Shown piece after piece: positions 12,620 to 27,600 of a DNA stretch of 64,000 nt. The translations under genes and the position numbers were made by a program. The stretch is from Delphinus delphis (taxonomy: Eukaryota; Chordata; Mammalia; Artiodactyla; Delphinidae), in the NCBI RefSeq assembly GCF_949987515.2, contig NC_082693.1, forward strand, positions 15,744,994 through 15,808,993. Reading direction: 5' to 3'. The notes under the pieces are model-generated. The model made no database searches, was not told the origin of the DNA, and saw only the letters and a program-made list of their open reading frames with translations. How positions within the stretch are numbered: position 1 is the first letter of the stretch; every line of letters starts with the position of its first letter.

Positions 12620-15600
12620 CTCTCATACACCATTCCTCCTTTCTTCTTTTTCTGTCTCTCCCTTCCTCTGTATATTTGATCATAGAAGTGGGAGAGGGAG
12701 ATGACACTGAGAAAATTCTTAATCAGGATATGACATCACAATGGCAGAATATAAATAAATGGACAGTGGGTAGATTAGAATTTAGAAAGTGGAAAGATTT
12801 AATACATGTGTGTCAGTACTCTGATCTCTCAGCCTATCGGATGCTTAACCATTATTATATGGTTCTCCTGTTTCTTACCAGTGACTCATCAGGCCCTTCT
12901 TGATAACTGTTTTCACCCCTCTCAACCCTAACTGGGGAAGTGCCCTGTTTCTTGGTGTTCTCTCATCTGAACATTCATCTACTCATTATTTTACTAGTTC
13001 TCTCTTCGTTACTTTTCATCTCTAGCCCCTGGGTTTCTCCCAGAAAGCAGAGCCTGTGATGTGGGCTTCCTTGATGTGGGCTTGTTTGCAGGAAGTTTAT
13101 TTTGGGAAGTGATTCCAAGGTACAGGAGTAAAGAGAGTGAGACTATATACTATCAACTACCATAGGCAACTGGGGCCTCATCTGATACTTGTTAACAAAT
13201 AGAAACCCAGCTGAACTAGAGAAGAGTACTCACTCCCGTCTTCCACTGACCAAGGGTTGTCCCTTGAGACTAACTCTCTAGCACACTGAGGTTATGCATA
13301 CATGAGCACCCAGTGGGTTCCCATACACCCAGCAAGACCTGAAACCGAAGATGTGGAGAGGGGCACAAAAGGCATCTAAAACACCACTCTCTGCAGTTTC
13401 CGTTACGTAGTTATAGTTGCTCACAGAGATCTCCATTTGGAAGTTCTGCCTTCAGTACATCTCCAGCATGTCCAAAATTAAGGTTGTTATCTGATCCCTC
13501 AATTCCCTGACCAAAAAACTGAAAGCAGAAGTGGTTCAAAATAGTGGTCACCTTTAACCCCATTGATGTAACAGACATTTATTGAACACATCATCCTTGG
13601 GGAAGAGCTTGATGGACTTCGAGAAGGATTAGGACCTTTCTTTAGCTGTTTGCTTAGACCTAGAGCATAAAGTGGGAAAAGAGGAAAGTCTCCTCCAGCT
13701 ATGGCTCGGACAGCCTCTCACAGCCTGGTGGATGAAAAGAAAAACAACTGGCAGGCTACTTGGAAGGACCCCCAATGTGATGGTCCTTGGCACCCTGCCT
13801 GCTGTTCCACCACTTTGAGTGTGGAGATTCTACAAATTTATAAAAATGGCAGAATTAAGTCATCCAGCCTCCTGGAGTTGTATTACGTTCTCCTAATAGT
13901 TCATGTGCCCAACACCAACTCCTGTTAATGCTAACGATACCTTGAAACTGGAGTTAAAAGTACTTTCAAAACACTTTTACTGAAAACAGGAAAATCATGC
14001 GATTCTGTAGAACCATCCGAACAGGTTTTAATTTAGCTGGTACATAATATCTGCATGGTGTTTAGTCAGGATCATAGAAGCCACCAAAACACCTTCCACG
14101 TACTAGCTCCTTGTTATACCATTTAGTCAACAAATCCTGGCAGCACTCAAAGCACCTGCCTCATTGTCTTTCAGCTAACTCAGGAAACTTCAAACTCCCG
14201 GTTCCCTACAAAATAAAGTCTCTTTTTGGTTTGTCACTCAAGCCCTCATTTCATCACCACCAGCCCCTACCAGCCTGTGAAACACTTCCTCCCCCATAAA
14301 CCCTTTTCTGCAGCCAGCGCCCCATCGTTTCTCAGATACTACAGAAGCACCCCCATTCTCTACAATGTGCACCTGCCCAGCGTCTGTCCATCCTAATAGC
14401 ATAAGTATCACTTCACAGTTTTCAAAGTGCTGTTATATACCGTGTCCCATCTGCTTCTAATACTTGCCTCTGCAGCATGTGGCCAGTTACTTTTATCCCC
14501 AGTCACGTTGAATGACTTGTCCAAAATCACAAAGCTAGGATGAATACCTTGTATTAGTGAATTTTCTTTCTTTTTTAAATCTATTCTTCCTTCAAAATCA
14601 GGAGTTGTTCTTGTACCTATAGAATAGTTCTGTTTCAGGTTGCTGATCTTTGTTACCTGAAGAATACCAGCTCTTGGTTATATAACTGGTTATTCTCCTA
14701 TCTAACAAGACGGGAAAATGAAAACAAAATTTCCCCACCCCTCCGAAAATGCATAATATTTCTACAGTTCCACAGTTGATTTACAAAAGCAGATATTTTA
14801 ATAAGCCAATTATTGTGGCTTTTGTTTGCTTCTGTCTTATTTGAATGTATTTTTTCAGAAAGTTCATTCAGCAGAGATTTATGGAGCTCAGTGTCAGGCA
14901 GGATGTTAGCTTGCAAAGTGGAATTGTAAATGATTTTCAAAGCTCAGGAAGGAAACAAAGTTGAGCATAAATGCCAAAGTCATTTCTGGGATCAACCTAA
15001 GGATGTGATTATGTAGTTAAAACATAAGCTGATAAATCTTTGAATTAATGGTAGGAATTCTGCTACTCAGTGCCAATTTTAACTCAGTAAGAATACAATT
15101 GCTATTAATAAAACCCAGATCCTGTATCTAGAAGATATTTTACTTTTGATTTAAAGCTCAAATGTATTTTTCTAGTAGATTTACCCATTGACCAGAACAA
15201 ATACTTTTTTTTAGCTAACAGAGATGTAAGATTTTCACTTTCGGAATGTTTTGTCCCTTTAAAATAGTATTGTTTTATGGTATCGTTTCACAAAATGCTT
15301 GCAAAGAAGAGAAATATGTGACCATTTCAAACACAATATTTATTTATTTCCACCATAAAGCATTTTTACAAAATGTATTTTGAGCTTTTTTAATATTTTC
15401 AGTTGCCTGTGGATGCCAGGAATAAAGATGGTGGCATCAGATAATACATTACTTAAAGGAACAATTTAAAAAAAAAAAAAAAACAGTCCTTAATAAGGAA
15501 AACAGGTTTAAGCCACTGAAGTAAAAATCAGATCTATAAAATGTATCCTGTAGCCAAAAGGATTTTAATTTTATTTTAAATTCTTGAGACTCGTAGGTGA

Positions 15601-18600
15601 AAAAGGATGAAACTGACGGTAAGTAAATTATATATGTAAATTATTTGGAAAGACATTAGCCTAGACCTTAAAAGTTTCCTTCAAAATATACCACAGGTAT
15701 ATACCTCAAGATGGTGGCTTAAAAAAGTCAGCAATTTAAATAAGGTTGTGTGTAGACATTGCCCTCCTTTTGTTCTGCTGGATTAGGGGTGTTTTCATAT
15801 TTCTCAATAAATGGACCTTATTCCGGAAGCCAGTACTTAACAGCATCAGTCAGTCTAGAAATGCTCTTTTTTTTTTTTCCTTCTTTTCTTTCAAGGAAAT
15901 GTCGGATACATTTGACTTCTGTGTTAGTGTCGCAATTTGTTTTTTCTTTCTTTGTTTTTAATATGTGTTTCTCCCTTGAAGAAAAAGAGGATATGTTGTA
16001 TGGTCTAGCTACATCATTTAAAGTACCACTGATTTTTCTGAATACATACAATAGTAATACTTTCCCAGAGTTTTACATTTAGAAACCATACATAGCATAG
16101 AAGAGTTTGTTCTGATTGCTTTAAAATTTCCAAAGAAATAGACCTCCATACTTTGCCCCATCGGCTATAAAGAGACTTATTTACATTCTTCTATTTAAAA
16201 AGTCACTTCAGATTTTCCTGCTTCCTGTTAAACAATGCGTGGTTTCTATAGGTAGTCATACCCTTCAATCTCAGGTTCTCGGACTTTCAGAAGTGCCTGG
16301 AATGAGAGTGGAAGGCATTTACATTGTCATTATCCAAATGACCTGTTTACAAAGGCCCCTGCATTCCTCACAGCTTCACCCTGGGCATGTCAAATTCTCT
16401 AGCCTTTTATTTTTGCCACACATCTTAGAAGTTTATTGATCTAGACACAGGAGGACATTCTTGAGAGATGGATTCTTCAGTGATTAGGCTATCAGGGTTT
16501 TTGGCTATTGTTAAGACAGATTCCCAACTTAAAAATTCTTTTTCTAAGGTGTCTTTAAGAACTCAGGAAAAATCCATTTTCCATTTGAATGGAAAATGAC
16601 AGCACAGAGATGGGTTATCAGTGAAGGACAAAAGCTCTGTAGGGCGGATAGAAATCATCCTGACTTCTTGCACCCGCCCCCAAAAGAGGGAGGAAGCTGT
16701 TACTGCAGAATTCAGACTCGAGGAAACTCATTTACTCGACAGAGCTTGGGCAGATGTTTTCCCTTACGGGAATGAGATTCAAATCTAGGGGGAAATTATA
16801 CTTACTTTACTGGTCTAGAATTTCTAGACTTACAATCCAGTATAATAGCCACTAGCCGTATGTGGCTACTTAAGTTAGTTACACTTTTATAAAAATAAGA
16901 TTCATTTTCTCTGTCACACGGGCCACATTTCAGGGGCTGAGGAGTCATTGGTGTGGCATGTTGGACTACACTAATGGAGAACATTTCCATCATCAGAGAA
17001 AGTTCTGTTGGACAATGCTATTCTAGATGAATCATTATGTAAACTTTTCAAAGAGCAGTTAAGGGACTTCCCTGGCAGTCCAGTGGTTAGGACTCTGCGC
17101 TTCCACTGCAGGAGGCTCGGGTTTGATCCCTGGTCGGGGAGCTAGGATCCCGCATGCCGCGCGGCTAAATAAATAAATAAATAGCAATTAAGCCACTACT
17201 TAACCACTTCTTAAACCGAAAGGGGGATTGGGAAATTAATCTTCCCAAGGATAAATTATCTGAATGATTGTCCTGGCTTTGCTCACTGCTAGTCTTTCTT
17301 CTTCCCCCTAAAAATTATTCTGGAGCATTTATCTCATGACTTACAATATCCTGTTCCTTCTGCATCCCTAGCTGGTCCAATTTCTGTAGAGACAGAGACT
17401 TTGAAGCGGATATTAGAAGTTGCCACTGGCAACTGGAAATTGGATTCGTAATAATACCCCACCCCCCCACCCCGTGATTCTGCTGAGTCCACTAATATTA
17501 TTAATAAGGAGATTCAGTTGATTTTTTAAGGGGGTTAAGTCTCTTAATGCTGTATTTCATACAAAGACAAGACTATTTTAGTCTACATGCAATATACTTG
17601 TGCTTAGATCATTAGTTCGAAATTTTTCATCTTTTGATAGTTGCACAGGTATCCTGACCAACATTTTAGTACCAACTCATCAAGACGTTGAAGAATTCCT
17701 TATTGGTGATGGTTGAATTGGTCCTCAATGACGTAAATTAGTGCCAGGGTAGGACCATTGTTCTCAAGCCTGATTTCCTGTCATACCTACCGGCGGATCT
17801 TTAGAAAGACAAAAACAAAGTACAATTCTCAAGGCTGTCTGCCCCCCAGCCCCCAGTGAGAGTTGCCAGAGCCCACTCTGTTTTGAAAACTCCACAGGTG
17901 ATTTATTTTTTCTCCTCAGTCAGGTTTGAGAACTACTGAGATAAATAATGACAAGGAAAGCCAAAGAAAGAGGAGATGTCTGGGGTTTTTTTTGAAACAT
18001 AAAACACTATCTTAGTGCTTTCTAACCTTTTTCCTACATGGCCCACATAGAAAAGTGACAGTAGGTGTGCACACCTTGACAGAAACTTGAGGCCGTGCTG
18101 TTGGGAGCGTGTTAGGCACTCTGAGGACTGAGGTGGTCCCCAACTCCAGACACCTGGAACCCTTTCCCAGCCCGCAGGTGTCAGTTGGGAGGTTCCACTC
18201 AAGATCCTGCCAGCTGTGACACGGTTGCATAGAATTGTGTTGAGTAAGTTTTTTGGTGATGGGTTTTTAAATCAAGATATTTCTAACAGTAACATCAAAG
18301 GATGCTCTATTCATACTAGCCCAACATACCTCAAACCTCAGAAGGAGGCTGGAGTTAAGTATCTCATTTTCTAGGTGGTTTTTGTAAACATTTGGACTTA
18401 CAAATTTCAAGTAAAAATATGTCTTTGTTGTAAACAGAAATATATTGGCATTGCCTAACTGTATTTCCAAGATATTTCCACTTAAGTTTTCTTATTTATT
18501 GCTGAAGTTAATTATGAAAATAGTGTCATCCCCAATTCATACATTCTCATTTTTATTATTATAAAATAGTGGGCCTTTTATAATAGCTTTATAATTTAGC

Positions 18601-21600
18601 AATTAATTGGAAACTAAACCTGTATTACCGTTTAGTTCAAAGAAGGAATTAAAGCAGGAAGCGAAGCATTTAACTCATTTTCAAGTAAATTATTAAACAT
18701 CCCCCAAGTACTAATTAGTCTTTCTCTTGCTCTGATTCCTTAAAACAAAAATACATTAGCTATTAGCAGCAGTGCCTTAATGCTGCCTAGGATTCTTGGA
18801 GTAGTCAAACCAGAAGAGAATTGCTGGATAGTCCTTTTTTTTAAGAACTGAGCATGAAATTCTAAGGTGCTCATGGAGCATCACGTATTTGGTGGGGGGG
18901 AGGGGGGAGTCATATTTTACTGCTTTAATTCAAAAGCTGTTGTATAAAGTTTACGTAGCAAAAGCCAGATAGCATGTGTTGTTTCAGTGTAAATTTCAGA
19001 GATGATCAGTTTCTAAGTTTTAAAATACAGATATTTCATGAAACAAATGAACCTGTCTACGAAACAGACTTACAGACATAGAGAACAGACTTGTGATTGC
19101 CAAGGGGGAGGAGGGTGGGAGAGGGATGGAATGGGAGTTTAGGGTTAGCAGATGCAAACTGTTACATATAGGATGGATAAACAACAAGGTTCCACTGTAT
19201 AGCACAGGGAACTATATTCAATATCCTGTGATAAACCATAATGGAAAAGAATATAAAAAGAATGTATATGTATAACTGAATCACTTTGCTAAACAGCAGA
19301 AACTAACACAACATTGCAAATCAACTATACTTCAATAAGATAGAGATATTTCAGAGGTGATTTAGTGAAAGAAATCACTAGCCTATTTCTAGGATCTATT
19401 TGGAGAGAAAGCAGATCTAGTATTTCCAATTCAGTAAATCTGGAAAGAGTCAAATTTCAGGCAGATCATTGAAATTGTTTAATGTGGACCGCACTCCCAT
19501 TGTGTGGGATCCTGAGTACTGTGTTTAGCTGGCCTCACCTGTTGCATGCCACGTGCAAGGAGAGTGCCACCACATACAGGACCATTCCCCTGTGCAGATT
19601 TTTCTTACAAGCCCAGTCATCCTAACAGCCCTTGGTCAGGTGAGTGTGGTGCCCAGGGGAATTCTGAAATACTTCTGCTGCTTCTGTCTGCAGATAGACT
19701 TATCCCATCTCTCTGGCTTGAGTAAAATGAGATTCCCAAGGAGTATGTAAGCTGAAGAACATTCACTGTTACCAGATTACATTTGACTTACTTCAGCACC
19801 TTGAGAAAGAACATTGTAGTTACTTCTGCCAAAAGGAATCTTTAAACCAGCCTGTCACCTTCATGTTTTAATGGTATTGTCTACATCAGAGATTTTCAAA
19901 TTGCACATTATAGTTATCTGGGAATCAGGGTCTTTTCAAATTCCTCAAGTGATTCTGGGTTAAGAACCACTGGTTGAAATAAGCTTGAACTTTGATTTCT
20001 GAAGTAGCCAGTAATAAAAAGGAAAGAAATATTAATAAGATAGTCATAGGTATTTACAAATGCATTGGGGCAGCTTACTTTTTTTAGTTAGTTAACATTT
20101 CTTCAGTCAATTTCTGACGTGGATACAGACTCATACGGCAGGATAAAGGTTGTGAGAACAGTTCTTTAGATCAGGGCCTCGCTGCACTAAAGGACTCCCA
20201 ACAGCTTTGAACATGATACAAACACATGTGCTAAAATTTTTTCTTAACCTCTTTGTGTCGCCAAGGGGTGTTTCCCAGAGGATATAGTTGTTCCATTAAT
20301 CTAGTTTATTTGGTTTTTTTTTTATCCTTGACTAATAACATTTATTTTTTAATGAGAAAAGCAGTATCTGTTCAGTGGAGAAAATTTGGGAAATGTAGAG
20401 AAGTATATAGAAAAAAAAATAATGATCTGGTCCCACAATTTAAAATAATTACTGCTAACATTTTTCATTTCTTTGCTGTACTAAACTGTCACTTTCCAAA
20501 GATGCCTTCTAATTTTAATATTCTAGGATTTGATATATGCATTTGAAATTTTTCATAATGAAAAACAGTTCCAGAAGTGATCTCTGAGACACTCTGTACA
20601 CTTTAAATGTTATTTTTTGTTAGACAGAGAAAGACAGATACTCCATGTTATCACTTATATGTGGAATCTAAAAAGTAAAACAAACGAATGAATATAACAA
20701 AACAGAAACAGTCTCACAGATGTAGAGAACAAGCTGGTGGTTACCAGTGGGAAGACAGGAGTGGGGAGGGGCAAGACAGAAGTGGGGGATTAAGGTACAA
20801 ACTGCTATGTATAAAATAAATAACCTACATGGATATATTGTACAGCGTAAGGAATATAGCTAATATTTTATAATAACTTTAAATGGGGTAAAATCTATAA
20901 AAATACTGAATCACCATTGCACACCTGAAAATAATATAATACTGTAAATTAGCTATACTTCAATTTTTTAAATTTAATCTTTTTTTTAATGTTATTTTTA
21001 CTCTTAGTATTTTAGTTTCTCTGTTCCTAAATCAGTGTCTTCCTGCAAGATCCTTCTCAGTGACTTAATATTTAATGATCTTTGACAGGTAAATTAAAGA
21101 GTCATTTTTAAATCACAAATGTGGCTTCCCTCTATAATGTACATATTTACCCTCTCAAAGTACTCCACTAAATAAATCAAGCTTGATTACCCTTCTGCAG
21201 AAATCATACTGTCTCTTCTCCCTTTATAAATACATTTCAAGTAAACTCCTCAGGCCTAGAGGCTGAACACTAGTCATTGATCTGCTCCACTTAAAGGTGG
21301 GAGCCGCCATATTGGCAGACCCAGCCCTTTGACAGTGGCCTCTTTGTAGCGCCAGATTTCCGAGACTCCACGGCAGTTTCAGTTTGCCCTTGAGTGACTT
21401 TTACATTTGGATACTCTCTGACCTGCATTATTTCTTAAATATTCATATGCTCCTGACCTTTCTTTCAAACCCCAGCCCCTCTACCACCTCCCCCCAACCC
21501 CCCAACCTCTGAGTCAGGTACTCTTCTGTCTAATTTTCATGGCATGCTATTGAAAAGTAGCAAGTATGGATGAGATTGCTTTGAAAATCAAAATTAAATA

Positions 21601-24600
21601 ATACTAAAAAATGAAGAGAGACTTAAGCTACCTATGTTATACAAAGTATGTATCAATGCAGTCAAATGATGGAGCCAAAAACAAAGGCAGTTACAACTGT
21701 TCCAAGATCAACATTTGGTTAAGATAAAATAACCAGCGTTCCTTTAAAATATAAGCATGTAATAAGCATTTTTTTTCTGCTAAAGAAAAATTTATATCTA
21801 TAGTTGTCTCTTTATGTTACTTTCCACCACTGTAAAATTTTTTCCTGTACTGCATATCAACACAGTTCTTACCTGTGTGCATGAGATGTCACCTCTAAAT
21901 GCCTTGGTCCCTTATTGGATAACATTGGGGAAAAAAAGAAGTTTGAGTTCAACCGATGAGTAGATTTAACTGATGTATAGAAGTTTGAGTTTAATAAGTA
22001 AATGTGTAGATTTAAAACCAAATTACTTACCTTGAATAAAACTTTTTAAAAGTAAATTAAACCAGTCATTTAACAACCAAAACAGGTATTATTGACATGA
22101 AACATTGGTAACTAGACTGAAAATAAAAATGTCTAGGTATAAAGTTTTCAAGATTTAATTTTTACTTATGCATTTAATCTTAATATTAGTAAATTTTTGT
22201 TGCAGATTTAGCTAACTCAGTAAAGTAGCATTTGTTAACCATGATAGAAATGCTTATTTTCTATAATATGGGGGATGAAAATTATATAAACCAAGTGTTA
22301 CAAATTGCAATTATAAACAGACTTGTCTGCTTACAAATGGTACAAACTTTGTTGGCCTTTTACCATATATATATATATATAAAACTGTCTTTTGAATGCT
22401 TTAATTCTTGAGTCCAGAGCCTGCTAAAATAAATATTTTTCTAGAGGCAGTAATTAAGTACAATATAGCTGGAAATGTGAAACATGGTTTCAGCCTTTTA
22501 AGGACCTAGGGAGATTCACTTAGTCTTTGCTGAATAAATTTTAATTTGCATATCTTGGAAATCATTCTACATACAGTGTTATACTTTGAGAAAATCCAAA
22601 ATAGAGTATATATAAGTGTCTATCAAGATTAATAAAATGTGTGATTGTCTAAGTGACAAGATATATTATATTATTTGTAGAGAACTAAAATTTTTCTGAA
22701 TAACCTTATAAAGAACTGAATATCATTTTAAGCTTTTTTTTTTACTATATAAGTAATTGATTAAGTCACGCCATTTTTCTCCTTTTAAGTTTATAGGTTG
22801 TCACCCTTTAGTTTATCCCTTGAATCTTGATGCTTTTATTATCTATTCTAGTATTATAGGAATATTCATTAATTGACAATATTGGTTATGTTTATAAAGT
22901 AAAACCTTTATTGCAATTAGTAAGCTTTTTTATAACCTTGGAAGTATTTTGTAACATTTAATACTTGTTTGAAATGGTTTATATTAAGTTGATTCTATGC
23001 AACCTTGGGATAATATGTAAACAACTGCACTATTAGGAAGATATTAAAGTAGAGGCTATATTTACAGTGTCGTCTTTCAAATCTAGCTATGCTGTAAACT
23101 GATGTTTGCTGTATGCTCCTCCTGATTTGAAATAGATGAAAGAAAATGAACCTATTATCACCATGGTTCACACAATGATTGAGAACTCGGCGCTAAGACC
23201 CCAACTGTACCAGCAAGTAAGGTCTTGGACAGTGAATGATACTGCTTTATCATCTGCAAAATCCCTCAGTGACAGTTTTGGTTTATCCTCAGAGTTACTC
23301 ATAACATTAGTCTTTTTCTTATTCCATTCTTTGTTTCTGTCTTTTTGGAAAAAACGCAATTCATCCGTGCTTTTCAAGATGCTGCAGTTCTTAGCATGGC
23401 TTTGCTGAACATTTCGCTGTTGGATATTAAGTGTGCCATTTTCCTGAAGTTTTTGTGCAGAGTATTTGATTGATATGTACTTGGAGGTCTGCAGTACACT
23501 TGCAAAATTTTTACGAACTTGCCGTTAATTTTGATTAACTCTAAAAGCATAACTGATTTTTAGGGAAAACTTTAAAAAATATTTTTTTCCTTTCAGGGGC
23601 TGCCTCCCTACCCCACCCCACCCCACCCCACCCCAATGTTTTAGGAATAGATTATATTTGTATGGGAGTTATTTAAAGGTTGTTTATGTACTGTGGTATG
23701 GTAAAAACTAAAGATAGCCATTTCTTACCATACTGGGAGTATCTTCTCCCCGTATTCTTTTCCCTCTTATGTAGTAGTCATCATGATCATCATATCTTAC
23801 CCCATTCTTTTCCCTAACTCAAAATATGTGCCATGGAGTTGGCTGGCTTTAATTTAGGACCTTGGTAATCTGCAGATCTGCAAAAGAAGTCATGTTATAC
23901 ATTCCTCTCCAGTTTTTTTGTATTTCATGGTCTAAATGTTCTTAGCTGTGTGTTTTGCAACATCAGCTTCTTCCACTTCAACCCCCTCAAATAACTGTGG
24001 CCTACGACCTGTTACAGTATTTTAAAAATCATACAGAGGGAGAAAATTAACTAACATGAAAAATGAATATATATTTTGATTAAAATATGTAAAAGCACCT
24101 GGTAAAAAGAAGCACCTTGAGCTCGCACTGGCTTTAAAGGCCTCTGGTTTGCACCGGGCGCCTTGAGGGTCTGCATCATGGGCCTTGTAAACTGGGAGAC
24201 TGAAACAGTTGGTGGGTGGGTGACTCATTTCTGAGCACAGTTTTCAAAACATTTAAAGTATGTTATGTGACTGAGCATAGTTTTTAATTAGCAATAAGGA
24301 GATAAAGTACTAAATATTTAAAGTTAAACAGCTTTTCTTTTCAAAAGAAAATGGAATCTTACCACTCCTTTTAAAGTCACCAGATTTTAGAATCTTGACA
24401 CTTCATTCCAAAAAGCCACACTGACAGCCTTAGCACTTATTCTGGAATTGATACCATTTTCAGTGTCTGAAGCTGTCAGCTTATAATTTTATATGATGCT
24501 GATTGATGTGAGATCAAAGGCCTTCTGTTTTAATAGGTTATGGTTTCATTTTTCACATTTTGTATATTTACAGTAAGAATGAGAGCTGGGATTTTCTGTT

Positions 24601-27600
24601 CCATTTGGTTTGGTTTTTCTTTTTTTATATTGATCGGTAATCAAGGTTGATGGTGCAGAAGTCATTGCTGATTGAAATCACTCAGTTGCACTAAAAGTTC
24701 TTACTGGAGTCCTTCAAAAATGTGGAGGTATCTGAGACTGGTCTTATATAGCATCAGTAACCTTGAATACTGAAAGTAATAGATTCATATAAACATATTT
24801 CCTCATCTTGATACTTGAAAGAAAACAACCTGATATTGTATAGAACAGGAAGATCTGAATGTGTAACAGCAGCAGCCATGCGTGGGTATGACATGGGCAG
24901 CCAGGTAATGAATATTGACTGTCAGTGCTATCAAATCTAGGGAGGTTTTAGATGATACTTTTCTTTAATCAGCCAGTAGTAAAGTACTTAATTATGGCCG
25001 ACCATCATTGGTAGATAAAAGTGACAGATGCATTTCTTAAACTCTGTTAATATAAACTTCTGTAAATTGAAATTACATCTTTTTTTTTTCCTCCAGATTT
25101 CCATTATCATGTTATTATTCAAAGAAAACCTTTGTGAAAGTTTATATTGTACACCTGATGGTTTGCTTTTCTGACATTGCATTGCAATGCTGTGTTAATA
25201 GGTTCCTGAAATTTAGCTGAAAATAAAGTGGCAATATAGTGTTTTATGACCAGTTTTTCTGAATCATAGCCATTCAGGTTTTCTCTCAGGAGAACCTCTG
25301 TGTTTACATCTTCCTAGAAGAAGGAGGACACCTGAGAAATTACCTGGGCAGTAATTTTTTTTTTTTTTAAATTTTTTGGCTGTACCACACAGCGTACAGG
25401 ATCGAGTTCCCCGACTAGGGATCGAACCCACACCATACAGTGGAAGCGTGGAGTCTTAACCACTGGACCACCAGGGAAGTCCCAGTAATTTTCTTAAAAT
25501 TAGTCAAAAAAAAAGAACCTAAAACTGAATCAAAACAAATGCTAAATGAGCTTCAAGTTGAAAAACTCCTCTGCGTTTATTAATCATTCTACCACCTTTC
25601 ACGAGTACAGTTTTGTACCAGAATTTTTTTTTTTTTTTTTTTTTTTTGCGGTACGCGGGCCTCTCACTGTTGTGGCCTCTCCCGTTGCGGAGCACAGGCT
25701 CCGGACGCGCAGGCTTAACGGCCATGGCTCACGGGCCCAGCCGCTCCTCGGCATGTGGGATCTTCCTGGACCGGGGCACGAACTCATGTCCCCTGCATCA
25801 GCAGGCGGACTCTCAACCACTGTGCCACCAGGGAAGCTCATGTACCAGAATTTTTATAACATACTTAATATCAGTGAAATTAGTCACATGATAAATAATT
25901 GCTTTAAAGGTTACAGACTAATTAGCAAATACATACAGTCCAACGAGCATTTTTGAGTTTTCATAGAAATTAAAGTCTAATTTTATCAAATATTGCCCCA
26001 AAAGTATTTTTTTGTGTTTTGTATATATATTCATATGCTTTTAAAATATATATACACATATATATATTTCACATACTTAAAAAGGGATACTATAGAAATT
26101 TGAATTTTAATTGGCAAAAGTGATTTTGTTTTAACTTAATGCCAAACCAGTTTTTAAAAAGATTAAAAGATACCTTACTATGAAAAAGTTCTGACTTTCT
26201 AAATATAATATACATATCCTTATATAGTCAGTAGTCTGTATAATACGCTTCTCAGATTGAAGCTTGAGCACTGCTCAAGCTTATATAATTACTATGTAGC
26301 CCCCTTTCACTTACTTTTCTAGTGTTGCTGAGGTACCTCAAACAAACGTATTCAAATTCAGAGATTTTTTGCTAAAGATGAGTTTGAAAAATGCTAAAAA
26401 GTATTGCCATGAAACATCATTTCATGCAGAACTTGAGTTAATTAGAATATTCATGAAATTACATTTTTCTTATTAGTAGGATTTTCATATTGAGAACAAA
26501 ATAGTAAACTTCAATTCTAGATGGAAATTTTTTTAATAAATTATATTCAGGAATTCCCTGGCTGTCCAGTGGTTAGGACTCTGCGCTTTCACTGCCATGG
26601 CCCGGGTTCAGTCGCTGGTCGGGGAACTAAGATCCCGCAAGCCATGCGGCATGGCCAAAAAATAAATTTAAAAAAAAAATTATATTCATCTCTTCTTAAG
26701 AAAAACTTCAGTAATTATTATCAGTAATGGGAAATAGGCCATGCTTAAAAGTTAATTATTTAAAGAACAATCTTGTTTTCTTATGCTTTCCTTCTGACAG
26801 GCAAAAGAAATGAATTCAATATAGTAGAAGGTTGATTATTTTAAGATTTTTATTAGTTGATATTTAATTATCTTTATTGAATAAGTTGATAAAAGGTTTA
26901 AATAAATTTTCATTGGTACCAAAAATATAGGTACAGCAAAATAAATCTAATATATATGTGTAATATTATTTCTATGGCTTTAAGGAGATACCACTCTAAA
27001 GTTATAAGTACACAGTACACATCTTTCTTTTTTATAATATGCCAACTGGTATGAAAATGAATATGCAGTAAGATTCCTTAAATAAAAATATTAAACCATT
27101 ACCCTAAATATTTCTTACAAATTCTAAGTTTCCATTTCAAAATACTTGTCTTTTTTTCTTTTGACCGTGGGATATAGGGTACAAAGCATATTTTAATCTA
27201 GATATAGCACTAGCCACTAGTTATGTTCAAATTATGCATTCCATGGTTTAGTAAAGCTGTTTGGCGTTTAACTTTAAATATTAAATAAGCAAAGTATATG
27301 TAGACATTTAGTAGCTAAGGCTTTACATCTTTTATTTCTTAAAAATGAGAAATACTGATTTTAGCATTATCTCACATTTTTTATTCTGGATCTAAGCATT
27401 TTAAAACTTATTTTTCATTTCTTCCTTTTTTCAAGTGGGAATATAAATTATTTTCTTGGTTCTAGGTGCTTTAATTTAGAATGACAATTGACACTTCTCA
27501 GGACATATTCAGTGGTCTTTATTTTAAAATAGTGCACAAGTATTCTGACTTTTGTCATTAAATTCATTTTTCATGTGATGTTCACTTCTATGAAAGTTTT

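Larger units (their letters stand above)
7223..23135 (+). other. PLEKHA5: PLEKHA5 intron, 15.9 kb
   Basis: Largest intron. It contains a CHR-2 SINE (11151), a short CHR SINE (17063), two L1 3' ends (19020, 20615), a MIR, DNA-transposon fragments (16800, 17730, 19880), the 13-kb copy of an unidentified dispersed repeat, a (TC)n run and an (AT)n run. The remainder, including 7223-8540, 8890-11150 and 21000-22360, is AT-rich with no gene seen. Confidence 0.75.

Noticed and set aside
12565..12903. 112-codon open frame with a Ser/Leu-rich start
   Set aside because: The start is the (TC)n microsatellite read as SLSLSL; no protein-like continuation.
23136..23408. Apparent small gene starting at ATG 23136
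   Set aside because: The first 81 bases are an internal PLEKHA5 exon; the remaining codons are read-through into the intron past a good GTAAGG donor.
23606..23636. G-rich complement of the CCCCA repeat as a regulatory G-quadruplex
   Set aside because: Short array could fold, but nothing nearby (promoter, origin) supports a role.
25546..25956. Long open frames (up to 136 codons) within CHR-2 SINEs on both strands, here and at 10773, 29488, 49432, 53496, 54357 and 57879
   Set aside because: The CHR-2 consensus is GC-rich and open in several frames, so each copy yields the same peptides (for example GPSRSAACGIF). They are non-coding Pol III retroposons.
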